The notes beneath the pieces were generated by a model. The model made no database searches. It was given only the letters and a program-made list of their open reading frames with translations, and was not told the origin of the DNA. The position numbers and the translations under genes are program-made. 64,000 bases of DNA, taken from contig NZ_JAGMTU010000003.1 in NCBI RefSeq assembly GCF_023703415.1, positions 310,001 through 374,000 on the forward strand, given 5' to 3'. Origin of the DNA: Microbacterium sp. USTB-Y (GTDB lineage Bacteria > Actinomycetota > Actinomycetes > Actinomycetales > Microbacteriaceae). Of the stretch, positions 52,167-59,578 are shown in pieces (the first letter of the stretch is position 1; each line of letters starts with the position of its first letter).

Positions 52167-53047
52167 TCCGCCATCCCCATCTGCAGATAGGTGTCGACGC
52201 GACCTGCCCAGTCGACTTCATCGCGCCTTTCTCCCCTCGCGGCCAATCCCAGCACGCTCTGCGCGAGGTGATTGAACACTTCTGACTCGGGTTCTTGCCG
52301 AAGCCGGGCCACCGCTCTCAATCTCGCACCCCGGTGCCAATCGTTCACGATTGGCACGAGTTGCTCCGGCGGCGCCGGGTTCGCGTCCAAGAGCTCCTCT
52401 GCGCTGACTCCCAACAGCTCGGCGACGCGCTCGGCTTGGGGTTCGTCCAGGGCGTTCTTTCCGCGCTTCAGTTTGACTGCCAACGGCGTATCCCCGCCAA
52501 GAGCGCTGGCGAGGTCGCCAAGAGCGATGCCTTTCAACCGCTCCTGCAGCGTTCCCTGACCGCCCCGAAGACGCGCAGCATGCGTCAGAGCCTGAATCGA
52601 GTACTCAAGAACCTTCTTCTGCGCGAGACGCGGGCTACTTTCGTTGGCAACCATGTATCCACACCGAAGCACCCCCGCCTCGGCGGCCACGGCTACTTCA
52701 TCCACAGAACGGTACGTCTTCATCGTCGCGACCTGGCGATCCAAGATGATGGCGCCGACATCCGCGGTGAGCGTCACCCAGATGCTCAGCGGTTCGTTCA
52801 GCTCCGTTTCTTCCGCCGGTACGACAACCGTCGTCTCATCCGCATCCTCGTCGCCTATCCCTACCGGTGTCACGCGCACACGGTTGCTGTCATCAGGTGC
52901 GGTGTCCACCAAAACCAGCTGAACGATATCGTCCCATCGAGCACGCCAGATACTGCCGGGGCCCGGTACATGATCCTCTGTGTCGTGACGCCGCACGGGT
53001 CTCCGTCCGGCGACTCTCGAGAAGGTGTCGCGCTCTTCGTCGGCCAT
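52163..53047 (-). CDS. MazF/PemK-like domain fused to XRE HTH, ImmA partner
   Basis: Start chosen at ATG 53047 (294 residues), seven bases after GAGGAG. Residues about 25-115 look like the SH3-barrel of MazF/PemK or CcdB toxins (GSIWRARWDDIVQLVLVDTA, VWVTLT-type SIWVTLTADVGAIILDRQVA). Residues about 160-225 form an XRE domain (GIALGDLASALGGDTPLAVK, PQAERVAELLGVSAEELLDA). Paired with a protease this resembles ImmR, with the barrel as effector or dimerisation part (inference). Whether it is an RNase is open: no MazF catalytic Arg/Thr pair is confidently identified. Confidence 0.72.
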   Translation of the reverse strand: MADEERDTFSRVAGRRPVRRHDTEDHVPGPGSIWRARWDDIVQLVLVDTAPDDSNRVRVTPVGIGDEDADETTVVVPAEETELNEPLSIWVTLTADVGAIILDRQVATMKTYRSVDEVAVAAEAGVLRCGYMVANESSPRLAQKKVLEYSIQALTHAARLRGGQGTLQERLKGIALGDLASALGGDTPLAVKLKRGKNALDEPQAERVAELLGVSAEELLDANPAPPEQLVPIVNDWHRGARLRAVARLRQEPESEVFNHLAQSVLGLAARGERRDEVDWAGRVDTYLQMGMAE

Positions 53048-53078
53048 AGTCATCTCCTCACCCAAGAAAGGCGATAGT

Positions 53079-54005
53079 TCATTTTGCGTGCATATCCAGG
53101 CTGCGCGCACGCACGATCCCGAGCACGGCCTGCGCGGTATCATCACGAACGACCAAAGCGCGCAGTTTGTCTTCTAGACCAGACACGAACGTCGCAGTCG
53201 CTGTGGGAACCACAACCTTGATGGTCGCCAGGGGTGCTGGGAGCAGGCAAAGAACAAGGCGTTCGTCCACATTCAGTGCGGACCAAATGATGTCGGCCTG
53301 CTCGACAGCCTCTACCCGCTCTCCGGGTTCCTCCAGCAGGGAGGCATCGCTGTCGGGAAGGTCATCGTCAAACAGCAGGTAGAGGTCGGGGTCGCCGAGC
53401 TCGAAGTGCTCGACAAGTGCGCAGGCAAGCTCCCGAGCCCGCATCGCGCCCCCTGCTTCGCTCAGAATCGCGTGGGCGGCATCGCTTAGGCACCGCCTAT
53501 TGTGCGCGGAGGTGGGTCCGCCTTCGTTCAGGACGCTGATGACACCTACCATGCGCAGGCCGGGGGCGGCGAGTAACTCTCGCCAGTCTCCGCTGAAGAT
53601 GCTCTCGCCGAGCGCGGGGAGAGTCCACCCATCCTGCCCTGCGAGGACGGCCTTCGCGTCGAGGATGCTATCAGCGGGCAGGATCCCCTTCAGCCGCTTC
53701 TGCAGCCGACCGGGAGCAGTCGCTCGCGCCCAGTCGATGAGCGCACGCGCGATAGCGCGGAACGCAAGGTTCTCGAAGGACTCGTCGTCGGTGGCCAGGG
53801 CGTAGAGCTTTACGGCCGTGGCATGCCCTTTGTGTTCAAGGAAGTACGAGTGAAACCACTCGCTTGAGGCCTCTCGTGACCACGACTTGTACCCGGGCGG
53901 CGGCGGGTACCAGGAAGCTGCTCGCGGAATGAGGTCGATGAATAGTGCATACGTGACGGGGCCCATCTCCCCGTCACGATCCATCTCCTCGTAAGGCGAA
54001 CCCAT
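53079..54005 (-). CDS. Unknown protein, first gene of the protease operon
   Basis: A 308-residue soluble protein I do not recognise (MGSPYEEMDRDGEMGPVTYA). It has an aromatic N-terminus (SWYPPPPGYKSWSREASSEW), a helical middle and a segment AHAILSEAGGAMRARELACA like a winged helix. The segment ADIIWSALNVDERLVLCLLP recalls a sigma region 4-like helix pair. It lies 31 bp upstream of the MazF-like/XRE gene on the same strand, so the three genes probably act together, perhaps with this protein as the toxin or sensor. Confidence 0.65.
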   Translation of the reverse strand: MGSPYEEMDRDGEMGPVTYALFIDLIPRAASWYPPPPGYKSWSREASSEWFHSYFLEHKGHATAVKLYALATDDESFENLAFRAIARALIDWARATAPGRLQKRLKGILPADSILDAKAVLAGQDGWTLPALGESIFSGDWRELLAAPGLRMVGVISVLNEGGPTSAHNRRCLSDAAHAILSEAGGAMRARELACALVEHFELGDPDLYLLFDDDLPDSDASLLEEPGERVEAVEQADIIWSALNVDERLVLCLLPAPLATIKVVVPTATATFVSGLEDKLRALVVRDDTAQAVLGIVRARSLDMHAK

Positions 54006-54116
54006 GCCACCCTCCCCAGCTTCTACGCCGTTGCACGCACGCCTCCCACAGCGTCACCGCTATCGATACTGGCCTCTCGGTGGGCGCGTGGCAACGTCTG
54101 TGCTCAGGTCTGCCGT

Positions 54117-54142
54117 GCGGGGACAGCAGATGCTGTCCCCGC
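54117..54142 (-). terminator. Strong hairpin after the small YjzC-like gene
   Basis: GCGGGGACAGCA and its perfect complement TGCTGTCCCCGC flank only GA (12-bp arms), nine bases past the stop of the leftward 53-codon gene. Confidence 0.75.
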
Positions 54143-54150
54143 AGCAGTGA

Positions 54151-54312
54151 TTAGGCGAGGCGGATCAACTTCCACGTAACACCCTTGTTCGCGTAGGGCG
54201 GCATGATGTTGCCCTTCGCGATGGGGGCGGTGGTCGAAGGCGTACCCTGGACCTGCCAGACGCCGGACTCCGGGCAACGCTCCCCGGTTCTTGCGGTGAT
54301 GCCAACAGACAT
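54151..54312 (-). CDS. Small YjzC-like protein (53 residues)
   Basis: ATG at 54312 to TAA at 54151. The sequence starts MSVGITARTGERCPESGVWQ and continues VQGTPSTTAPIAKGNIMPPY before ending GVTWKLIRLA. The TGxxCPxSGxW...AxGxxMPPxxxKxxTWxL pattern is that of short YjzC-type proteins found beside mobile genes in many bacteria; function unknown. A strong hairpin follows. It is divergent from the SEC-C gene. Confidence 0.75.
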   Translation of the reverse strand: MSVGITARTGERCPESGVWQVQGTPSTTAPIAKGNIMPPYANKGVTWKLIRLA

Positions 54313-54506
54313 TGTCGATCCTTAAGTGCTGACCTGCCGGGCGCTTCGGGCCTCGGTCAGGTGATGGTTTCCCATCTACCTAGCCCAGACGTACTGACTC
54401 CGGCACGGTCGCGCGCACACCGAAGAAGGCCCCTGCGTAGCTCTTCACCGAAGGCATCAACGGATGAAAGCTCCTGCTGAGAAGGGGCACCGCCGCTCAT
54501 CTGGAC

Positions 54507-55997
54507 GTGCAATGCGTCAACGTCCGGCAGGATCAGAGTGTGCTGTCCACCATAGACGTCATCGATGCGTACCTCACCGGCCGAGACGACGCGGATTTCA
54601 CCACCGTAGCCGGCCGAGATTTGGAATCGTTCGGCGAGCGAGTGAGAGAGTTTTCGACGCACCACACACCTGACATCGACCAAAGGAACCACCCGGTCTA
54701 CCTCGGAGGATGGCCGTCCGCAAACTTCGCCCTCCTCGGTGGCGACATGATCCTGACCAGTTTGCTGTACAGCGGTCAGGTGCTTGTGAGGGACCCCATC
54801 GCCGACTGGTTCTCCGTCGAGCAGTACCGCGTCGAGCACATGATGAGCGCACGACGAGGCTTTCACCCGCCTGACGAGGATGCAGAGACTAGGACTCGGC
54901 GTACGCGCGCGTTCCTCGCCACGGTCGTTCCGCAGCTTATGCGCATGAGGCCGCTCATCGAAGCAGGCATCGTCGTACCTGTCCCGTCTGAGCCATTGTA
55001 TTTCCGGGAACGCGGTCGAATCGACCGCCTGCGTCGGGACATCGAAAGCCATCTAGCCATGGATCCGGTGCACTACGCCGCACGGTTCAACGCGGAAGAG
55101 ATCGCGACCGAGGACAACGTCCGCGGCTACTTTCCGATGGCACCGGGGCCTGACCCGGCGCCGCAGGTTCGACGAGCCCTTAGCCACGGCGTCCGCTACT
55201 TCGCCCGCGAGTTCAGCCTCGCCGACAACTACGGTGTCACCTACACAGCCCCGTTCGCGCACGAACGCTACCTCTGCCAGGAGGGCGTGAGCCGGCTCGT
55301 GGGAACTTCATCGCGCGTAGTCGACGCCGTCCTACGCTCGGGACTCCCCGTGTTCCACGACCTGACCCCCGAAGTCATCCGTGACGTGCATGACGATGAC
55401 GCCTTCGGTGAGTTCCGTGCAACGCTGCATCAGGTCTATCAAGGCACTCCGGTCGAGGACCCCGCGGCGGCGGCGGCCTATATCCGCGACCAGGAGAACG
55501 CACTCTTGCAGCCCCTCATCACGCAGGGCGAGCGAGCAGCATCCCGCGGATTCCTCGCTCGGCTGGGCGCATCACTATCTCAGAACAAGTTCGCCATCGC
55601 GGCGGCTCTTGCCACAGACGTGACTGTCGGGACGCTGGGGGCGGCGACTGCCATCGCCGTCGCCGGGACATTCGCCGACGACGCCATCAGGTCGCGGCGC
55701 GATGAGGGTCCGGTACGAATCTGGTCGTCACTGGTCGCTCACAACCAGCGCGTCAGCGATGAGGTGAGAGGAGTACAGCACATGCCCGCCGCGCCCAGCG
55801 TGGAGGCCACACCGTGGGGCATCCCCCGCGAACCGGGGATGAGTATTTCCGTCACTGCGGGTCAGCTGATCTGGGACGCCGACCCACGCCTCCTCGCAGA
55901 CACGGACGAGGACGCCCGTGCACAACTCGGCGTATACGGACCCTGCCGATGCGGGAGCGGGAGGAAGTATAGGTTCTGCTGCGCAGGGGTCCGATGA
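54507..55997 (+). CDS. SEC-C motif protein of unknown function
   Basis: A 496-residue protein; ATG 54507 is used, but a GTG at 54540 with AGGATC upstream is an equally good start. The last 20 residues form a SEC-C zinc motif (YGPCRCGSGRKYRFCCAG). The rest is unfamiliar: GGWPSANFALLGGDMILTSL, VVPQLMRMRPLIEAGIVVPV, and a hydrophobic stretch KFAIAAALATDVTVGTLGAA that could be one or two membrane helices at about 375-405. SEC-C tails are common on defence and abortive-infection proteins; the position supports such a role (inference). Confidence 0.7.
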   Translation: MQCVNVRQDQSVLSTIDVIDAYLTGRDDADFTTVAGRDLESFGERVREFSTHHTPDIDQRNHPVYLGGWPSANFALLGGDMILTSLLYSGQVLVRDPIADWFSVEQYRVEHMMSARRGFHPPDEDAETRTRRTRAFLATVVPQLMRMRPLIEAGIVVPVPSEPLYFRERGRIDRLRRDIESHLAMDPVHYAARFNAEEIATEDNVRGYFPMAPGPDPAPQVRRALSHGVRYFAREFSLADNYGVTYTAPFAHERYLCQEGVSRLVGTSSRVVDAVLRSGLPVFHDLTPEVIRDVHDDDAFGEFRATLHQVYQGTPVEDPAAAAAYIRDQENALLQPLITQGERAASRGFLARLGASLSQNKFAIAAALATDVTVGTLGAATAIAVAGTFADDAIRSRRDEGPVRIWSSLVAHNQRVSDEVRGVQHMPAAPSVEATPWGIPREPGMSISVTAGQLIWDADPRLLADTDEDARAQLGVYGPCRCGSGRKYRFCCAGVR

Positions 55998-56067
55998 CTC
56001 ACCAGTCAGGGCATCGGCGACAGATCTCCTGGGACCTAGTTCGCCCGCGCGTGGATCGATCCGGCGG

Positions 56068-56598
56068 TCAGCGAAGAGGCACCCAATCGTGCCGTTGCCG
56101 GTTCTCCCCGTCCCGCCAACAGACAAGAGCTGGGCTGTACATGAGGTCCAACCCGCCGACGCCGTCTTGCCGCGGCGGGCCTATCATCTCTGCCCGAGGG
56201 CCAGTGCCGCGGAGCGGCGCGTGCTCGCCAGCCGCTAGCGACCCGTCGACAACCGCGCCGGTGATGGGCTCACCGGGCGATTCGTAGCGTCGCTTCACGC
56301 CGTTGCGGACGATACGAAGGGCGGCGCGGCGGTCTTTGCGCGCCAGGGGTACACCCCACGCGAATACCTGAATGCCGTGGGCTGCAGACCCACCCTCGTT
56401 CTTGATGAGTCGAGGTTGCCCTTGAGTCGCTGGCAAGAAAGCAAACGCCGCGGGTCGAGGCTTCGTGCGTTCGAGATGCAAGATTATCGCTTGCCAGCCG
56501 GTGAATGCGGCTGCCAGCAGCGCGAAGAACGCAGCCAGCGAAGACACCACCAAGGCGAGCTCGGCGATGTGGTTGGCCGTCTCGGCAGCATCCGTCAT
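56068..56598 (-). CDS. Membrane-anchored protein of unknown function
   Basis: A 176-residue protein from ATG 56598. One N-terminal hydrophobic helix (LALVVSSLAAFFALLAAAFT) precedes a basic turn and a soluble domain RPAAFAFLPATQGQPRLIKN then NEGGSAAHGIQVFAWGVPLA. The strand pattern resembles small Ig-like or beta-sandwich domains following one helix seen in many actinobacteria. Last gene before the right transposon end; no function assigned. Confidence 0.6.
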   Translation of the reverse strand: MTDAAETANHIAELALVVSSLAAFFALLAAAFTGWQAIILHLERTKPRPAAFAFLPATQGQPRLIKNEGGSAAHGIQVFAWGVPLARKDRRAALRIVRNGVKRRYESPGEPITGAVVDGSLAAGEHAPLRGTGPRAEMIGPPRQDGVGGLDLMYSPALVCWRDGENRQRHDWVPLR

Positions 56599-56878
56599 GT
56601 TGCGCACCCACCCAAACTAGCCGCCGGCATGGCGCGCCTTCGAGGCGCCCGGCGTGGTAAGTCGGCGGGCCCTCACCGGTGGCGGCTCTCCGGCTTGAGA
56701 GTCCTCATCCTTCTTGCACTTCAAACAGACTGTTCCGGTGCCAGTCGATCTGCGTTCTCAACCAGTCACAGCTTGACGCACAGGAGCATAAAAACTCCTT
56801 TGAACTGGGCTTTGTCCCGCTCGATTTGTCTGGAGTAGCTGTGGAACTCCCTTCCGAGCGGATCGCAGAGAACCGCAT

Positions 56879-56889
56879 GAACTTCAGTC
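56879..56889 (-). other. Subterminal motif GACTGAAGTTC, candidate internal TnsB site (right)
   Basis: Reading inward from the right end, GACTGAAGTTC starts 53 bp inside the tip, the same 11-mer and orientation as at 10817 in the left end. Confidence 0.55.
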
Positions 56890-56917
56890 CGAACAACAGG
56901 GTAAGTGCGGCTCAGTA

Positions 56918-56942
56918 GTCCGGGATAGATTTGGAAGTGACA
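56918..56942 (-). repeat. Right terminal inverted repeat of the Tn7-like element
   Basis: Reading inward it begins TGTCACTTCCAAATCTATC and agrees with the left end at 22 of 25 bases. It abuts the second TCCAC copy. Confidence 0.92.
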
Positions 56943-56947
56943 TCCAC
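56943..56947. repeat. Target site duplication, right copy (TCCAC)
   Basis: It matches 10770-10774 exactly. Joining the two flanks restores tRNA-Gly followed directly by TCCCGCCCCGTCC, the presumed uninterrupted locus. Confidence 0.92.
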
Positions 56948-57115
56948 TCCCGCCCCGTCCGCGGATCCCCGCCACCGGCGCTCCCCGTCGCAGAGCCGAG
57001 CGGATCCGCACCCTGCACCGCCGGTTCCCGATCCGCGTCTGTTGCTGTTCGGATCCGGAGTCTAGGATCTCTGGCGAGCGAGGCATTCCGCCGAGCCGGA
57101 GCGAAGGAGTTCCCT

Positions 57116-57433
57116 ATGGCCGACTGGGCCGCTGACGTCAAGATCTACCGCCCCAACGCCGATGACGCGGCGATCGAGGGCCTCCTCAAGACCTACCGGC
57201 TCGTGATGAGCAGCCAGGACTCGGCCTACGTCGCGTTCTCGGACGCCGACGAGGTCGCGACCGTCAAGACCAACTTCCTCAAGGGCAAGCTCGGCCTCAC
57301 CGAGTCGGACGCCGTGCTCGACGCCGCGCTCGACGAGGTCAAGGAGACGATGAAGGCGGACCGCACGAAGAGCCGCATCACGGTCTACTACCTGCTCGCG
57401 GAGAAGTTCGGCAAGCTGGGCGACTTCCACTGA
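57116..57433 (+). CDS. DUF2853-family protein
   Basis: A 105-residue protein beginning MADWAADVKIYRPNADDAAI, with a long helix pair VKTNFLKGKLGLTESDAVLD and DEVKETMKADRTKSRITVYY then LLAEKFGKLG. The length and the RxTxYYLLAexfgkl ending fit DUF2853, a helical family of unknown role. Codons are highly biased, implying abundant expression. A good hairpin terminator follows. It is the first chromosomal gene beyond the transposon. Confidence 0.88.
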   Translation: MADWAADVKIYRPNADDAAIEGLLKTYRLVMSSQDSAYVAFSDADEVATVKTNFLKGKLGLTESDAVLDAALDEVKETMKADRTKSRITVYYLLAEKFGKLGDFH

Positions 57434-57456
57434 GCGCCTGCTCCACCGCCTGACGA

Positions 57457-57490
57457 GGGGGTCGCATCCACGCGAGCGGGTGCGACCCCC
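57457..57490 (+). terminator. Hairpin terminator after DUF2853 gene
   Basis: GGGGGTCGCA (57457-57466) and TGCGACCCCC (57481-57490) are perfect 10-bp complements, with TTCGTC after the stem. Confidence 0.85.
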
Positions 57491-57544
57491 TTCGTCGTCC
57501 GGGATCGGACGCCGGAGCGCGCCGTTCCTCGCCATACTGGCCTC

Positions 57545-58459
57545 ATGGCCTCCCCCACCGAGCATCGCGCGCACTTCGGCTTCGACATCGCCTTCGCCAA
57601 CGGCGGAGGGATGCACGGCGAGGGATTCCGGCTCGACCTGCCCTCCCCCGATCTCGACGCCGACGCCGTCGGCCTGCTGCTGGTGCGCCATCTGGGACTC
57701 GCGCTCGTGGAATCGGTGACACTGCACGACCTCGAGATCGTCGTCGAGCCGCATCGCGGCAGCCGCGGCGTGGAGTCGCCGGCCGGCGCCGACCGGCGCA
57801 TCGTCGACCTCTCGCACCCGATCCGCGCCGGGCTCATCACCTACCCCGGTCTGCCGGCGCCGACGATCACGCCGTTCCTCACCCGCGCGGACTCCCGGGC
57901 GAAGTACGCACCGGGCACCGAGTTCGCGATGGACGTCATCACGATGATCGGCAACACCGGCACCTACATCGACTCGCCGTTCCACCGCTATGCGGACGGC
58001 GGCGACCTGTCGTCCCTCCCGCTGGAGCGCCTCGTCGACCTGCCCGCCGAGGTCTTCCACCTCACCGACGCCTGGTCGGCCGATCGCCGCGGGATCGCAC
58101 CGGAGACTCTGGCCGATCGCGACCTCCGCGGCACCGCGGTGCTGCTGCACACCGGCTGGGACCGTCTCTTCGGCACCCCGGAGTACGCCCACGGCGCCCC
58201 GTTCCTCACCGGCGCGGCGGCGCAGGCGCTCGTCGACGCCGGGGTCGCGCTGGTCGGCATCGACTCCCTCAACATCGACGACACCGAGTCCGGCGGCGAG
58301 CGTCCGGCGCACACGATCCTGCTCGCGGCGGGGATCCCGGTCGTCGAGCACCTCGCGAACCTGGGCTCGCTCCCGGCGCGGGGCGCCCGGTTCACCGCCG
58401 CCCCGCCCGCCGTCGCCGGCTTCGGCACATTCCCGGTGCGCGCGCACGCGATCGTCTAG
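57545..58459 (+). CDS. Cyclase-family metal hydrolase (kynurenine formamidase-like)
   Basis: A 304-residue protein. Residues 1-75 form an extra N-terminal domain (HFGFDIAFANGGGMHGEGFR); the cyclase domain follows from RRIVDLSHPIRAGLITYPGL. The metal motif normally HxGTHxDxPxHF appears as GNTGTYIDSPFHRYADGG, keeping the Asp and second His but replacing earlier His positions with Asn/Tyr. GIDSLNIDD and HTILLAAGIPVVEHLANL complete the fold. Substitutions may alter metal binding, so the activity is uncertain. Confidence 0.85.
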   Translation: MASPTEHRAHFGFDIAFANGGGMHGEGFRLDLPSPDLDADAVGLLLVRHLGLALVESVTLHDLEIVVEPHRGSRGVESPAGADRRIVDLSHPIRAGLITYPGLPAPTITPFLTRADSRAKYAPGTEFAMDVITMIGNTGTYIDSPFHRYADGGDLSSLPLERLVDLPAEVFHLTDAWSADRRGIAPETLADRDLRGTAVLLHTGWDRLFGTPEYAHGAPFLTGAAAQALVDAGVALVGIDSLNIDDTESGGERPAHTILLAAGIPVVEHLANLGSLPARGARFTAAPPAVAGFGTFPVRAHAIV

Positions 58460-58517
58460 GACGGATCCCGCCCCGCGGGCGGGACCGCCGACGACCGGCC
58501 CGACACGGCCCCCGCCG

Positions 58518-58670
58518 TCAGAGCCCCTCGATCGACCCCTCGAACCCGATCGTCGTCTCGATCGTGGGCGGCGGGATCGGGCCGCCGTCGTCCTCGTCCA
58601 CGGGCGGACCGGCGGAGGGGCGCTCCTGCTCCTCGGCCTGGTCCTCGAACTCCTCGTCGTCGTGACCCAT
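58518..58670 (-). CDS. Small acidic protein (50 residues)
   Basis: ATG at 58670 follows a good ribosome site (GGAGGACGAG). The peptide starts MGHDDEEFEDQAEEQERPSA and ends TTIGFEGSIEGL, highly acidic and probably disordered. No family recognised. Its terminator is not obvious. Confidence 0.5.
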   Translation of the reverse strand: MGHDDEEFEDQAEEQERPSAGPPVDEDDGGPIPPPTIETTIGFEGSIEGL

Positions 58671-58797
58671 CTCGTCCTCCTTCGCGACGGACGGGTGCGA
58701 GACGCGTGCGCTCAGCCGATCCGGCTCGGCCGGAGCCGGATCCCGCCCTCTCCCGGCAGAGTAGGTCGGCATCCGCGGGCGCACAAGGCCCCACGAT

Positions 58798-58935
58798 CCT
58801 CGCCCCCCTCCCCAGGGAAGCCCTCGCCCTCGCCCTCGCCCCTCCCCCGGGGAGCCCTCGCCCTCGCCCCCGCCCCTCCCCAGGGAAGCCCCGTCCCGGG
58901 AAGCCCTCGCCCCGGGAAGTCGGATGCCCGGGGTA
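58798..58935. repeat. Low-complexity GC-rich direct repeats
   Basis: CCCTCCCCAGGGAAGCC occurs twice (near 58807 and 58873, the first with the CCCTCGCCCTCGCC run attached) with CCCTCGCC and CCGGGAAG units between. It lies directly upstream of the GNAT gene. It looks like slippage-expanded non-coding sequence. Confidence 0.65.
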
Positions 58936-58945
58936 GCGTGACCCC

Positions 58946-59482
58946 ATGTCCTCACGATCCGCCGTCACCCTCCGGGCCCGCACCGATGCCGACCTCGACG
59001 CCCTCTACCTGATCGCGTCGGACCTCGACACCTGGGAGGAGCGCAACCCCGGCCGGCCCGCGGCCCGCACACGGGAGGCCTGGCAGGCCCGCATGGTCGA
59101 ACGCGACACGGATCCGGCCTACAGCCTGAACTTCGTCATCGACGTCGATGGCGAGGCGGTCGGCAACGTCGGCCTCTTCGAGGTGGACGAGCTCGCGCGG
59201 CACGCCGAAGTCGGCATCGCCCTCGTCCCGTCGGCGCGCGGCAGAGGCATCGGCACCGAGGCCATGGCGCAGATGCTCGAGTTCGCCTTCGTGCGGGGCA
59301 ACCTGCGCCGGGTGCACCTCGAGGTGATCGCATCGAACGCCGCGGCGATCCGCTCCTACGAGAAAGCGGGCTTCGTCGTCGAGGGACGCCAGCGCGAGCA
59401 CGCCTGGGTGCGCGGCCAGTACGAGGACATCGTGCGGATGGGGATCCTGCGTTCCGAGTGGAGCGGCGCCCCCGCGGCCTGA
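58946..59482 (+). CDS. GNAT N-acetyltransferase, RimJ/RimL-type
   Basis: A 178-residue protein. Opening SAVTLRARTDADLDALYLIA; acetyl-CoA loop LVPSARGRGIGTEAMAQMLE (RGxGxG/A); late motif NLRRVHLEVIASNAAAIRSY then EKAGFVVEGRQREHAWVRGQ, as in RimJ/RimL and antibiotic-type acetyltransferases. Substrate unknown. Standing alone between the low-complexity stretch and the acyl-CoA dehydrogenase gene. Confidence 0.92.
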   Translation: MSSRSAVTLRARTDADLDALYLIASDLDTWEERNPGRPAARTREAWQARMVERDTDPAYSLNFVIDVDGEAVGNVGLFEVDELARHAEVGIALVPSARGRGIGTEAMAQMLEFAFVRGNLRRVHLEVIASNAAAIRSYEKAGFVVEGRQREHAWVRGQYEDIVRMGILRSEWSGAPAA

Positions 59483-59578
59483 GGCCGCGCCGTCGTGCGG
59501 GAACGCGGAAGGGCCTCGCAGCCCGGCGGACCGTCGCCGTTGTAGCGTCGGAGCAGACCGCGATCGAAGGGGATCCGC

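Larger units (their letters stand above)
10775..56942. mobile_element. Tn7-like transposon (46.2 kb) inserted at the 3' end of tRNA-Gly(CCC)
   Basis: The boundaries are defined by 25-bp terminal inverted repeats beginning TGT and by a perfect 5-bp TCCAC duplication. The element encodes TnsA, TnsB, TnsC and one TniQ/TnsD-like protein on the + strand at 39562-45169. About 28.8 kb of cargo lies between the left end and tnsA, and about 11.8 kb between tniQ and the right end. The tnsA-upstream end faces the attachment gene, as in Tn7 at glmS. The intact core genes and ends suggest it could still move. No integrase, relaxase, cas gene or CRISPR array was found inside. Confidence 0.93.
56599..57115. 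other. Non-coding DNA around the right transposon end
   Basis: About 520 bp. The left part (to 56942) is transposon end DNA with an internal GACTGAAGTTC site. The right part is ordinary GC-rich chromosome, formerly downstream of tRNA-Gly, and carries the promoter of the DUF2853 gene. No gene is supported. Confidence 0.7.

Noticed and set aside
10775..56942. CRISPR-associated transposon (CAST)
   Set aside because: No cas genes and no regularly spaced direct repeats with spacers were found anywhere in the element, and TniQ carries its own zinc modules for targeting.
10775..56942. Integrative conjugative element or genomic island made by a tRNA-specific integrase
   Set aside because: There is no tyrosine or serine recombinase and no relaxase, and the 3' tRNA segment is not repeated beyond the 5-bp duplication. 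Ends and gene content are Tn7-like.
58798..58935. Possible gene or structured RNA in the GC-rich repeats
   Set aside because: The pattern is simple slippage-type repetition without a stable frame or a specific fold.
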